A DNA stretch of 36,570 nt. It comes from Bacilli bacterium. Lineage in GTDB: Bacteria; Bacillota_I; Bacilli_A; RF39; UBA660. Shown piece after piece: positions 30,876 to 36,570 of the stretch (the stretch's first letter is position 1; each line of letters begins with the position of its first letter). The notes beneath the pieces are model-generated. The model saw nothing but the letters and a program-made list of their open reading frames with translations. It had not been told where the DNA came from and did no database searches. The stretch covers positions 1 to 36,570 of the forward strand of contig JAFQQE010000009.1 of assembly GCA_017411405.1 (NCBI GenBank), in the 5' to 3' direction. The position numbers were made by a program, and so were the translations under genes.

Positions 30876-31980
30876 ACTATTAGATAAATCAGAATGGACA
30901 AAAGATGGCCGTAAATGGATATTTTATGACTATGTAAATAATTTAGATGGAACAAGAAGAAAATATAAGTCAAAGAAGTTTTTCACTAAAACAGAGGCTT
31001 TAAATGCAGAAAGAGAGTTTCTAACTCTTAATACAGAAAGAGCTGATAATAATCGTAATATGACTTTTAAAGATTTATACACTTTGTTCTATGCTTATAA
31101 AGAAGATAAAGTTAAATTTACTACTTTAAAAACTTATAGAGATAGACAAAAGTTCTTTAAAAATTTAGAGAATGTAAAATTAAAAGATTTTAATATAGAA
31201 CATTTTGAGAAATGGAAGAAAGAAATTAATACTTATGGTTATTCAACTAATCATAAAAATCATATATTTAAATTCTTTAAAGAATTATTAAACTATGCTA
31301 GCAAATGGTATAACTTTAACTTTACTACTACTTACAATAAAATGACTAATTTTACTAATCCAAATGAAATGCCTAAAGAAATGTTATTCTTTACTTACGA
31401 AGAATTTAAAAGTTTTATATCTGTAGAAGAAGATATTTTATATAAGACAATGTATGAAACTTTATATTATTGTGGTCTTCGTAGAGGTGAACTAAGAGGT
31501 CTTACTTGGAATGATATAGATTTTGGTAATAGTTATTTAAGAGTTAATAAAAATGTAGTTGCTACTCAAGGTGATGAAAATAAACCTTATATGGTAACTA
31601 CACCTAAAACAAAATCTAGTATAAGAGAAATACCTATACCTAAAGTATTACTTGGTGATTTAAAAGAATTATATAAAGTTTGCGAAAAACATTACGGATT
31701 TAATAATAAGTGGTATGTATTTGGAGATACTGATCCAATTACTAGCGGTAGAATTAGGAGTCGTAAAAATAGAAATTGTAAACTAGCAGGAGTTAAACAA
31801 ATAAGAATTCACGATTTTAGACATAGTTGTGCATCATTACTAATCAATAGTAATGCAAGTATAAATGTAGTTGCAAAATATCTAGGGCATACAAAAATAG
31901 ATGAGACATTAAATACTTATTCCCATCTATTTAAAAATAAAATGAATGAAATTATAGACATTATCGACAAACTAAATTAA
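30865..31980 (+). CDS. int: Tyrosine integrase of the element
   Basis: This 371-residue phage/Tn916-type integrase catalyses integration and excision. An N-terminal arm-binding domain (about 1-60) and a SAM-like core-binding domain (about 65-150) precede the catalytic domain with Arg206 (YYCGLRRGELRGL), His316 and Arg319 (HDFRHSCASLL), His342 (LGHTKID) and nucleophile Tyr352 (TLNTYSHLF). All catalytic residues are present, so it should be active. AAAGGAGG precedes the ATG inside the RepA-like gene. The stop is followed at once by arm repeats and the right end module, the usual arrangement. Confidence 0.95.
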   Translation: MAVKLLDKSEWTKDGRKWIFYDYVNNLDGTRRKYKSKKFFTKTEALNAEREFLTLNTERADNNRNMTFKDLYTLFYAYKEDKVKFTTLKTYRDRQKFFKNLENVKLKDFNIEHFEKWKKEINTYGYSTNHKNHIFKFFKELLNYASKWYNFNFTTTYNKMTNFTNPNEMPKEMLFFTYEEFKSFISVEEDILYKTMYETLYYCGLRRGELRGLTWNDIDFGNSYLRVNKNVVATQGDENKPYMVTTPKTKSSIREIPIPKVLLGDLKELYKVCEKHYGFNNKWYVFGDTDPITSGRIRSRKNRNCKLAGVKQIRIHDFRHSCASLLINSNASINVVAKYLGHTKIDETLNTYSHLFKNKMNEIIDIIDKLN

Positions 31981-31985
31981 AATAG

Positions 31986-32003
31986 GTACCTATTTGGGTA
32001 CCT
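31986..32003. repeat. Right-arm GTACCT repeat pair
   Basis: GTACCTATTTGGGTACCT lies six bases after the integrase stop, with the two GTACCT units 12 bases apart. It matches the left-arm pair at 23037-23054 except for the central bases. Confidence 0.6.
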
Positions 32004-32028
32004 GATACATATATGAAAAGGCTTGGAG

Positions 32029-32075
32029 TCCTTATAAACAAAGTATCCCAGCCTCTCGGCTGGGATTTCAGGGGG
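32029..32075. repeat. Element end C (right): TCCTTATAAAC plus GAGA-loop hairpin
   Basis: TCCTTATAAAC (32029-32039) is identical to the copy at 21379-21389. It is followed by ATCCCAGCC/GGCTGGGAT (32045-32053 with 32058-32066) on a TCTC loop and TTCAGGGGG (32067-32075). It is the presumed attR region and, on the minus strand, the 3' end of the candidate small RNA transcribed from 32174. Confidence 0.6.
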
Positions 32076-32139
32076 TTTTGGTTGATACACTAACTTTATA
32101 AAATCGTTAGTGATATCTGCATGATATAATATCATGCCT
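32040..32139 (-). ncRNA. Candidate three-hairpin small RNA at the integration site
   Basis: A strong minus-strand promoter (32174-32146) would start RNA near 32139. The RNA folds as GCATGAT/ATCATGC (32137-32119), then CACTAAC/GTTAGTG with flanking pairs (32117-32084), then an unpaired CAACCAAAACCCCCTGAA, and finally the GGCTGGGAT/ATCCCAGCC stem with GAGA loop and a U-rich tail. No reading frame fits it. The same plan (two hairpins, C-rich linker, GAGA terminator hairpin) can be drawn at end B. C-rich unpaired motifs in Gram-positive small RNAs often pair with Shine-Dalgarno sequences. Confidence 0.55.
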
Positions 32140-32145
32140 ATATTC

Positions 32146-32174
32146 ATTCTATAATTAAAATAATTTTTTGTCAA
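32146..32174 (-). promoter_or_regulatory. Minus-strand promoter of the candidate small RNA at end C
   Basis: On the minus strand TTGACA (32174-32169), exactly 17 bases and TAGAAT (32151-32146) form a near-consensus sigma-A promoter. It is divergent from the lipoprotein operon promoter. Confidence 0.65.
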
Positions 32175-32219
32175 TTAGATTTTTTAAATTTGTAAATAAT
32201 TTTATTTTATATATACTTG

Positions 32220-32228
32220 TGATATAAT
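32220..32228 (+). promoter_or_regulatory. Promoter of the lipoprotein-MBOAT-DHHW operon
   Basis: TGATATAAT (32220-32228) is a perfect extended -10, placed 20 bases before the lipoprotein ATG. The -35 region is weak. Confidence 0.55.
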
Positions 32229-32247
32229 TTTTTAGGAGGAATGAATT

Positions 32248-32706
32248 ATGAAAAAAATAATAAATTTATGCATAATAGGATTTATAAGTCTATTTGTTTT
32301 AACTGGATGTTCTAATAAAAATATAGAAGGTTCTTTAGAAGATTTAATGACTAAAGTATATGAAAATATTCCAGATGATGAAAAACCAATGATGTTATCT
32401 AACATAGAAGTTAACGAAGAAAATGTTGAATATTATTTAGGTGTTAAAGATATAAAAATTAAAGAAGCACTTGCTTCAGAATCTATGACAGGCTCTATAG
32501 CTCATTCTATAGTTTTATTAAGAGTAGCTAATACTAAAGACATCGAAGATATAAAAGTGAATATAAAAGAAAATATAAATCCAAGAAAATGGATATGTGT
32601 AGAAGCAGAAAATGTTATAGTAAAAAATAAAGGAGATTTAATAATCCTTATAATGACATCTAATGCTCTATCAGAAAAAATAGAAAACAATTTTGATAAT
32701 TTATAA
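32248..32706 (+). CDS. DUF4358-like lipoprotein
   Basis: This 152-residue protein has a lipoprotein signal peptide with lipobox LTGC (Cys21), so it is anchored to the outer face of the membrane. The mature part ends in a segment (HSIVLLRVANTKDIEDIKVNIKENI...VENVIVKNKGDLIILIMTSN style) that resembles DUF4358 proteins, which occur beside MBOAT and DHHW genes in Firmicutes. Function is unknown; a role in surface-polymer acylation follows from context. TAGGAGGA precedes the ATG. It is 35 bases upstream of the MBOAT gene. Confidence 0.7.
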   Translation: MKKIINLCIIGFISLFVLTGCSNKNIEGSLEDLMTKVYENIPDDEKPMMLSNIEVNEENVEYYLGVKDIKIKEALASESMTGSIAHSIVLLRVANTKDIEDIKVNIKENINPRKWICVEAENVIVKNKGDLIILIMTSNALSEKIENNFDNL

Positions 32707-32741
32707 AGATCTTTATATAAGGTCTTTTTTGAGGTGATACA

Positions 32742-34121
32742 ATGTTATTTTCGAGCATATCTTTTATATATTATTTTTTACCTTTACTACTAATAATATA
32801 TTTTATTATCCCAAAAAAGCATAAAAATAAAGTACTATTACTATTTAGTTTGCTCTTTTATTTTTTAGGAGAACCTAAATATATAATAATACTTATTTTA
32901 TCTTGTTTAATAAATTATATAATAGGTAATTTAATATATAAAAATAAATATAAAAAAGTATATTTAATAATAGGGATACTTTATAATGTAATACAATTAT
33001 TAATATTTAAATATACTAATTTTTTTATAGAAAATATAAATAATATATTTAATTCTAATATATCTTATTTATATATAATTATGCCTATAGGAATAAGTTT
33101 TTTTACATTTCAAGCATTAGGTTATATTATAGATATATATAGAATAAAACATAAACCAGCTAAAAATATAATAGATTTTATGACATATATTTGTTTATTT
33201 CCACAATTAATTGCAGGACCTATAGTAAGATACTATGATATAGAAAAAGATCTAATTAGTAGAGAAACAAGTTATGAAAAATTTAGTGAAGGAATAAAAA
33301 GATTCACAATAGGTCTATCAAAGAAAGTATTAATTGCCAATGTAATAGGGGAATTATTAAAAAATTTAATTGATGTAAATTTATTATCTTCTTGGCTAAA
33401 ACCAATACTTTATACTTTGCAATTATATTTTGATTTTTCAGGATATTCAGATATGGCAATAGGGTTAGGTTTAATGTTGGGATTTAGATTCTTAGAAAAC
33501 TTTAATTATCCATTAATATCAGCTACTATAACAGAATTTTGGAGAAGATGGCATATATCTTTGTCAAGTTGGTTTAAAGATTATATTTATATACCACTAG
33601 GAGGGAATAGAGTAGGTAAGTTAAAGAATCTTAGAAACATATTTATAGTATGGTGTTTAACGGGCTTCTGGCACGGAGCCAGTAGGAATTTTATTATATG
33701 GGGACTATATTTTGCAATTTTACTTTCTATAGAAAAATTATTTTTAAAAAAATATTTAGATAAAACCAAAATAATAAAATATTTATATACATCCGTACTT
33801 ATAATTATAAGTTTTTTAATATTTAATACAACAAAAGCTTCTAACATTATTATAGAAATAAAAAATATGTTTTTATTAAATAATATACCATTATATAGTA
33901 AAGAAACTTTATATCATATAAAAAGTAATTTTATATTAATATTTATTTCTATAATATCAGCAACACCTATATGTAAAAATATTATAAATAAACTAAATAA
34001 AACAAAATGGAAAAAAACAATAAATATATTAGAACCAATAACATATGTTATTTTACTAATATTATGTACAGCATTCTTGATAGATGAATCATTCAATCCA
34101 TTCTTGTATTTTAGATTTTAG
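32742..34121 (+). CDS. MBOAT family membrane O-acyltransferase (AlgI/DltB type)
   Basis: MBOAT proteins move acyl groups across the membrane for transfer to extracellular polymers such as alginate, teichoic acid or other glycans. This 459-residue protein is polytopic (about ten or more helices) with the catalytic motifs TEFWRRWHISLSSWF (His271) and LTGFWHGASRNFIIWG (His311), and the AGPIVRY segment. The length is normal. A GAGGTG site precedes the ATG. The next gene (DHHW) starts eight bases after it, a common pairing. It is not DltB: no dltACD neighbours. Confidence 0.92.
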   Translation: MLFSSISFIYYFLPLLLIIYFIIPKKHKNKVLLLFSLLFYFLGEPKYIIILILSCLINYIIGNLIYKNKYKKVYLIIGILYNVIQLLIFKYTNFFIENINNIFNSNISYLYIIMPIGISFFTFQALGYIIDIYRIKHKPAKNIIDFMTYICLFPQLIAGPIVRYYDIEKDLISRETSYEKFSEGIKRFTIGLSKKVLIANVIGELLKNLIDVNLLSSWLKPILYTLQLYFDFSGYSDMAIGLGLMLGFRFLENFNYPLISATITEFWRRWHISLSSWFKDYIYIPLGGNRVGKLKNLRNIFIVWCLTGFWHGASRNFIIWGLYFAILLSIEKLFLKKYLDKTKIIKYLYTSVLIIISFLIFNTTKASNIIIEIKNMFLLNNIPLYSKETLYHIKSNFILIFISIISATPICKNIINKLNKTKWKKTINILEPITYVILLILCTAFLIDESFNPFLYFRF

Positions 34122-34129
34122 GAGGCTAC

Positions 34130-35194
34130 ATGAAAGATAAAATAATCACATATATATTTGTAGGATATATTTTAATATTTTCAATACTAGGTATAATAAT
34201 TCCAGATAAAGAAATAAGTATAAACGAAAGAAGAAAATTATCAATATTTCCACAATTTAAAATTAGTAATGAATATATAACAAAATTAGATACATACTTA
34301 GTAGAGCACTTTCCTTTAAGAGAAAATTATAGAACAATAAAAGCTTTTTATAATTATAAAGTATTAAATAAACTAGACAATAATAACATATATTTAAAAG
34401 ATAATAAAATATATAAATCTAATTATCCAACTAATTATAATTCAATAGATTATTTCAAAGAACATATTTATAAAATTAATTCTTTATTAAATACATCAAA
34501 TAATACTTATATAGCAATAATACCTGATAAAAATTATTATATAAAAGATAAAAATTTTTTACAAATAGATTACGATTATATATATAATGAAATAAATAAT
34601 ATCGGATTAAATAATATTGATTTAAGAACCGTGTTAAATGAAAATGATTATTATGAAACGGATACTCATTGGAAACAAGAAAATTTAAGTAAAATAGTTA
34701 AAGTACTTAATGAGAATATGAGCTTTGGTTATAAAGATACATATTATAAAGAAAACATATATAATAATTTTTATGGAGTTTATTATGGAGAATCTGCAAT
34801 TAAAAGAAAACCAGAAAATATAACATATTTAACAAATGAAATGATAGATAATGTAGAAGTAAAATACTTAGAAAATAAAAATTTAAATAAAATTTATAAT
34901 ATAGAAAACTTAAATAGTTTTGATCCATATGAAGTATATTTAGATGGAGCAAGCTCATATATAGAATTATATAATAACTATTCAACTTCTGATAAAGAGT
35001 TAATAATATTTAGAGACTCATTTGCAAGCTCTATTACACCTTTACTTATAAAGTACTATAAAAAAATAACTTTAATTGATAATAGGTATATAAATTCAAA
35101 TAATTTTATGAATTTAATAGAGTTTAATAATCAAGATGTTTTATTTTTATATAGCACATTAATAGTAAATAATAGTTTAAGTTTAAAAAACTAA
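34130..35194 (+). CDS. DHHW family (AlgX/SGNH-like) extracellular acylation protein
   Basis: This 354-residue protein has an N-terminal membrane helix (about 6-25) and an extracytoplasmic domain of the DHHW/AlgX-like SGNH superfamily. The name motif reads DTHW (178-181, in YYETDTHWKQENL), and the Ser block is FRDSFASS (294-301). Such proteins take the acyl group delivered by the MBOAT partner and pass it to the polymer. TAGGAGG precedes the ATG. It ends the operon; a separate promoter follows. Confidence 0.85.
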   Translation: MKDKIITYIFVGYILIFSILGIIIPDKEISINERRKLSIFPQFKISNEYITKLDTYLVEHFPLRENYRTIKAFYNYKVLNKLDNNNIYLKDNKIYKSNYPTNYNSIDYFKEHIYKINSLLNTSNNTYIAIIPDKNYYIKDKNFLQIDYDYIYNEINNIGLNNIDLRTVLNENDYYETDTHWKQENLSKIVKVLNENMSFGYKDTYYKENIYNNFYGVYYGESAIKRKPENITYLTNEMIDNVEVKYLENKNLNKIYNIENLNSFDPYEVYLDGASSYIELYNNYSTSDKELIIFRDSFASSITPLLIKYYKKITLIDNRYINSNNFMNLIEFNNQDVLFLYSTLIVNNSLSLKN

Positions 35195-35200
35195 AAAATA

Positions 35201-35209
35201 TGTTATAAT
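35201..35209 (+). promoter_or_regulatory. Extended -10 promoter of the 262-residue membrane protein gene
   Basis: TGTTATAAT (35201-35209) is a perfect extended -10, 25 bases upstream of the start codon, after the DHHW gene. Confidence 0.5.
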
Positions 35210-35233
35210 TATTATTATAGAGGAATGATATAA

Positions 35234-36022
35234 ATGAAAAAAACAAAAACTATTGTAATAACAATGACTATACTTACCTTAATTACAATTACTTTAGGAA
35301 GCATATATATTTATAAAATAATGAATATAGAAAAAGACCCTAGAGAATTATTATATCTAGAGGCAAAATCTTTATTTAAAGAATCAGAAATAAATTATAA
35401 TTTTTATAGTGAAGAAGTAATTAAGGCGATAAATATATTAAATGATATTAAAGGATATAAAGATTCTACAAACATATTAAATGAAAAATATAATTTTTAT
35501 AAAAAAGAAATAGAATTACAAAAGAATAATAAATCTATTAATAAAGAATATGATATAAAATATCTTATAGAGTTTATAGAAAAAATAAATATAGATAAAA
35601 TAAATAACGAAAAAAAAGAATATATTTGTAATTTTGCTATCGAAGCATATAACGAAGGATTCGTTTCTAATTATTATATAAATTTACTAAACTCTAATTG
35701 TAAAAACGCTTCATATATTGATGAAAAATATAATAATTTAAATATATTAATTAATAATAATTGGAGTTTGGATATTCAACAAGATAAAGATACATTAATG
35801 AGCTATTTTATAGAATTTAAAGATGAAGAAATTAGTATAAAAGAAGAAATAATTTCATCAAATTCTGTACCTGCTAATATAACAACGGGAAAATATAAAA
35901 TTTTGGATAATATAATATATATTAAAGAAAGAGAAGAATATAAAAAATTATATACTATAGAAGAAATTACATCAGAATCATTAAAATTATCAGAATTTAA
36001 TTTTAATTTTGATAAAATGTAA
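35234..36022 (+). CDS. Unknown single-pass membrane-anchored protein
   Basis: I do not recognise a family for this 262-residue protein. It has one N-terminal transmembrane helix (about 7-29) followed by an extracytoplasmic part: a helical region (about 35-160) with TPR-like short helices (ELLYLEAKSLFKESE, AINILNDIKGYKDSTNIL), and a beta-rich C-terminal third with NNWSLDIQQDKDTLMSYFIEF and a DNIIYIKERE strand. The segment IKGYKDS is common in repeat proteins of this kind. AGAGGAATG precedes the ATG. It may belong functionally to the acylation genes upstream. Confidence 0.65.
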   Translation: MKKTKTIVITMTILTLITITLGSIYIYKIMNIEKDPRELLYLEAKSLFKESEINYNFYSEEVIKAINILNDIKGYKDSTNILNEKYNFYKKEIELQKNNKSINKEYDIKYLIEFIEKINIDKINNEKKEYICNFAIEAYNEGFVSNYYINLLNSNCKNASYIDEKYNNLNILINNNWSLDIQQDKDTLMSYFIEFKDEEISIKEEIISSNSVPANITTGKYKILDNIIYIKEREEYKKLYTIEEITSESLKLSEFNFNFDKM

Positions 36023-36024
36023 AT

Positions 36025-36118
36025 GTTTGAAAAGTCTGTTTTTGGCGTTTAAATAGCATAAATATTTAAAATATTACAAAAAAATATAAATTTAGACAAA
36101 AAATAAAGACTTTCAAAC
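36025..36118. repeat. Inverted repeat GTTTGAAA(A)GTCT / AGACTTTCAAAC
   Basis: GTTTGAAAAGTCT (36025-36037) is inverted against AGACTTTCAAAC (36107-36118), twelve pairs with one bulged A, enclosing 69 A/T-rich bases. A 13-base direct repeat TTAAATAGCATAA (one copy inside, one about 100 bases downstream) is also seen. The flanking arrangement could be a small non-autonomous element or a decayed IS; no gene is present. Confidence 0.4.
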
Positions 36119-36242
36119 AATAAAGAAACAAAAATATATAAATAGAAGTATAATTAAATAGCATAATATAAATGAGTAAAGAGAAAGGTATTTAAATTAT
36201 GTTGTATTATGTTTTTGGTGTCGAACAAAAACATTAGAATTA

Positions 36243-36265
36243 GAGTGATTTATCACTCTTTTTTT
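36243..36265 (+). terminator. Orphan intrinsic terminator
   Basis: GAGTGA (36243-36248) and TCACTC (36253-36258) form a six-pair stem on a TTTA loop followed by a T run to 36265. No gene is recognised between 36023 and here, so it ends either the 262-residue protein message or a small RNA of the 36150-36265 stretch. Confidence 0.65.
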
Positions 36266-36429
36266 ATTGTGCAAAACAAAAAAACACATGAAATTAAATT
36301 TTTGAAATGTTATAATAAAAACATAAGCAGGTGAGGTTATGTTTAAAATAAATGATTATTTTAATTGTAATTTCAACCGCACCATTTAATATAAGTTTAT
36401 CAAATATTATTTTTTAGTCAATTTTTTTA

Positions 36430-36542
36430 TTTCGTTTGTTATAGTTTTTGAAATTTTATTCTGTTTTTTTGTCAATGACACTTGTGTTTATTTTATCATT
36501 GACAAAAAAATAGAATATATTATAATTTTTAAACAAACGAAA
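36430..36542. repeat. Large inverted repeat at the right edge
   Basis: The inner arms (36458-36478 and 36496-36516) match at 20 of 21 positions around a 17-base centre. The outer arms TTTCGTTTGTT (36430-36440) and AACAAACGAAA (36532-36542) match perfectly, with partial similarity between. The full foldback is about 113 bases. Each inner arm carries a TTGACA facing outward. It may be a MITE-like insertion or a double operator. Confidence 0.55.
36499..36526 (+). promoter_or_regulatory. Strong promoter reading out of the window
   Basis: TTGACA (36499-36504), a 16-base spacer and TATAAT (36521-36526) are both perfect boxes, within the right arm of the large inverted repeat. The gene it serves is outside the window. 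Confidence 0.65.
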
Positions 36543-36570
36543 AAATCAATAGTTCATTTCTATTTCATAT

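Larger units (their letters stand above)
22872..32075. mobile_element. Integrative (formerly mobilisable) element carrying CBASS
   Basis: About 9 kb between end module B and end module C holds TnpV, an unknown gene, an oriT-like region, a MobC-like protein, a five-gene minus-strand cargo operon with CBASS, an XRE regulator, a DUF3173-like protein, a RepA-like ATPase and a tyrosine integrase as the last gene before the right end. Both ends carry the same spaced GTACCT repeat (23037-23054 and 31986-32003). No relaxase and no conjugation genes are present, so transfer would need help in trans. The left border could instead be end A (21379), which shares an exact 11-base TCCTTATAAAC with the right end. 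Confidence 0.65.

Noticed and set aside
31977-32174. 65-codon minus-strand frame between the integrase and the lipoprotein gene
   Set aside because: It covers two hairpins, the GAGA hairpin and the arm repeats, and its start lies in the -35 box of the small RNA promoter; structure explains the region better than coding.
36339-36389. 16-codon frame with AGGTGAGG before its ATG
   Set aside because: The ribosome-binding site is good, but the product is too short to recognise and no homologous start could be judged; it might be a leader peptide or gene remnant, so it is not listed as a gene.
1-36570. tRNA or rRNA genes as integration target
   Set aside because: No cloverleaf with a GTTCRA-type T loop was found near the element ends or elsewhere in the window; the hairpins at the ends do not fit tRNA.

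Overview
The window is very A/T-rich chromosomal DNA of a low-GC, Gram-positive-type bacterium (Bacillota, Bacilli-like). The gene order rpoE - prfA - prmC - spoIIR - mntP - murA - rpmE - rpiB - DUF1146 - spoIID - spoIIQ is a scrambled version of one long Bacillus subtilis neighbourhood, so the host descends from endospore formers. A pyruvate:ferredoxin oxidoreductase points to an anaerobe. TGA is used as a stop and Trp is encoded by TGG, so the code is standard. An uncultured gut Bacilli or Erysipelotrichia-like lineage is my inference; no rRNA gene is present to confirm it.

Layout. (1) 1-309: the 5' part of an IS3-family transposase gene and its IS end. (2) 331-17595: core genes, namely a class A penicillin-binding protein (minus strand), then on the plus strand a DUF1934-like protein, RpoE, RF1, PrmC, SpoIIR, MntP, MurA, a MraZ-like protein, L31, an ATP-grasp enzyme, RpiB, DUF1146, SpoIID, a SpoIIQ-like protein, an unrecognised protein at the locus where B. 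subtilis carries mbl, PFOR and RecG. A putative antisense small RNA with its own promoter and terminator lies between PFOR and RecG. (3) 17617-20684: a minus-strand pair (C39-like cysteine peptidase and an unknown protein), then a type II restriction-modification pair. (4) 20834-21161: a small DUF1508 gene whose Shine-Dalgarno sequence is locked in a hairpin, facing a convergent small RNA that carries the same anti-SD arm. This looks like a type I toxin-antitoxin style control circuit. (5) About 21300-32140: an accretion of integrative-element ends (paired GTACCT and GTAGATAAA repeats, and a recurring hairpin motif with a constant GAGA loop and CCCCCTGAA flank) around a DUF5655 nuclease-like gene and a ~9-10 kb integrative element. 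That element carries TnpV, an oriT-like region and a MobC-like protein without a relaxase, a CBASS anti-phage operon (CD-NTase with AGS-C sensor plus a transmembrane SAVED effector) co-oriented with SDR, methyltransferase and endonuclease/exonuclease/phosphatase genes, an XRE regulator with paired operators, a DUF3173-like protein, a RepA-like ATPase and a tyrosine integrase. (6) 32220-36022: chromosomal genes for extracellular polymer O-acylation (DUF4358-like lipoprotein, MBOAT acyltransferase, DHHW protein) and an unknown membrane-anchored protein. (7) 36023-36570: no convincing gene; two large inverted repeats, a terminator and a strong outward promoter.

How the genes work together. The left block couples translation termination (RF1 and its methyltransferase), peptidoglycan synthesis (MurA, PBP) and engulfment or forespore signalling (SpoIIR, SpoIID, SpoIIQ-like). 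The middle is a defence island built from at least three separate modules (restriction-modification, DUF5655 cassette, CBASS element) at one integration hotspot. The right block is a surface-polysaccharide acylation cassette. The points most worth following up are the DUF1508/antisense-RNA locus, the five-gene CBASS operon, and the family of three-hairpin RNAs at the integration sites, whose C-rich motif is complementary to the loop of the RNA found beside PFOR.
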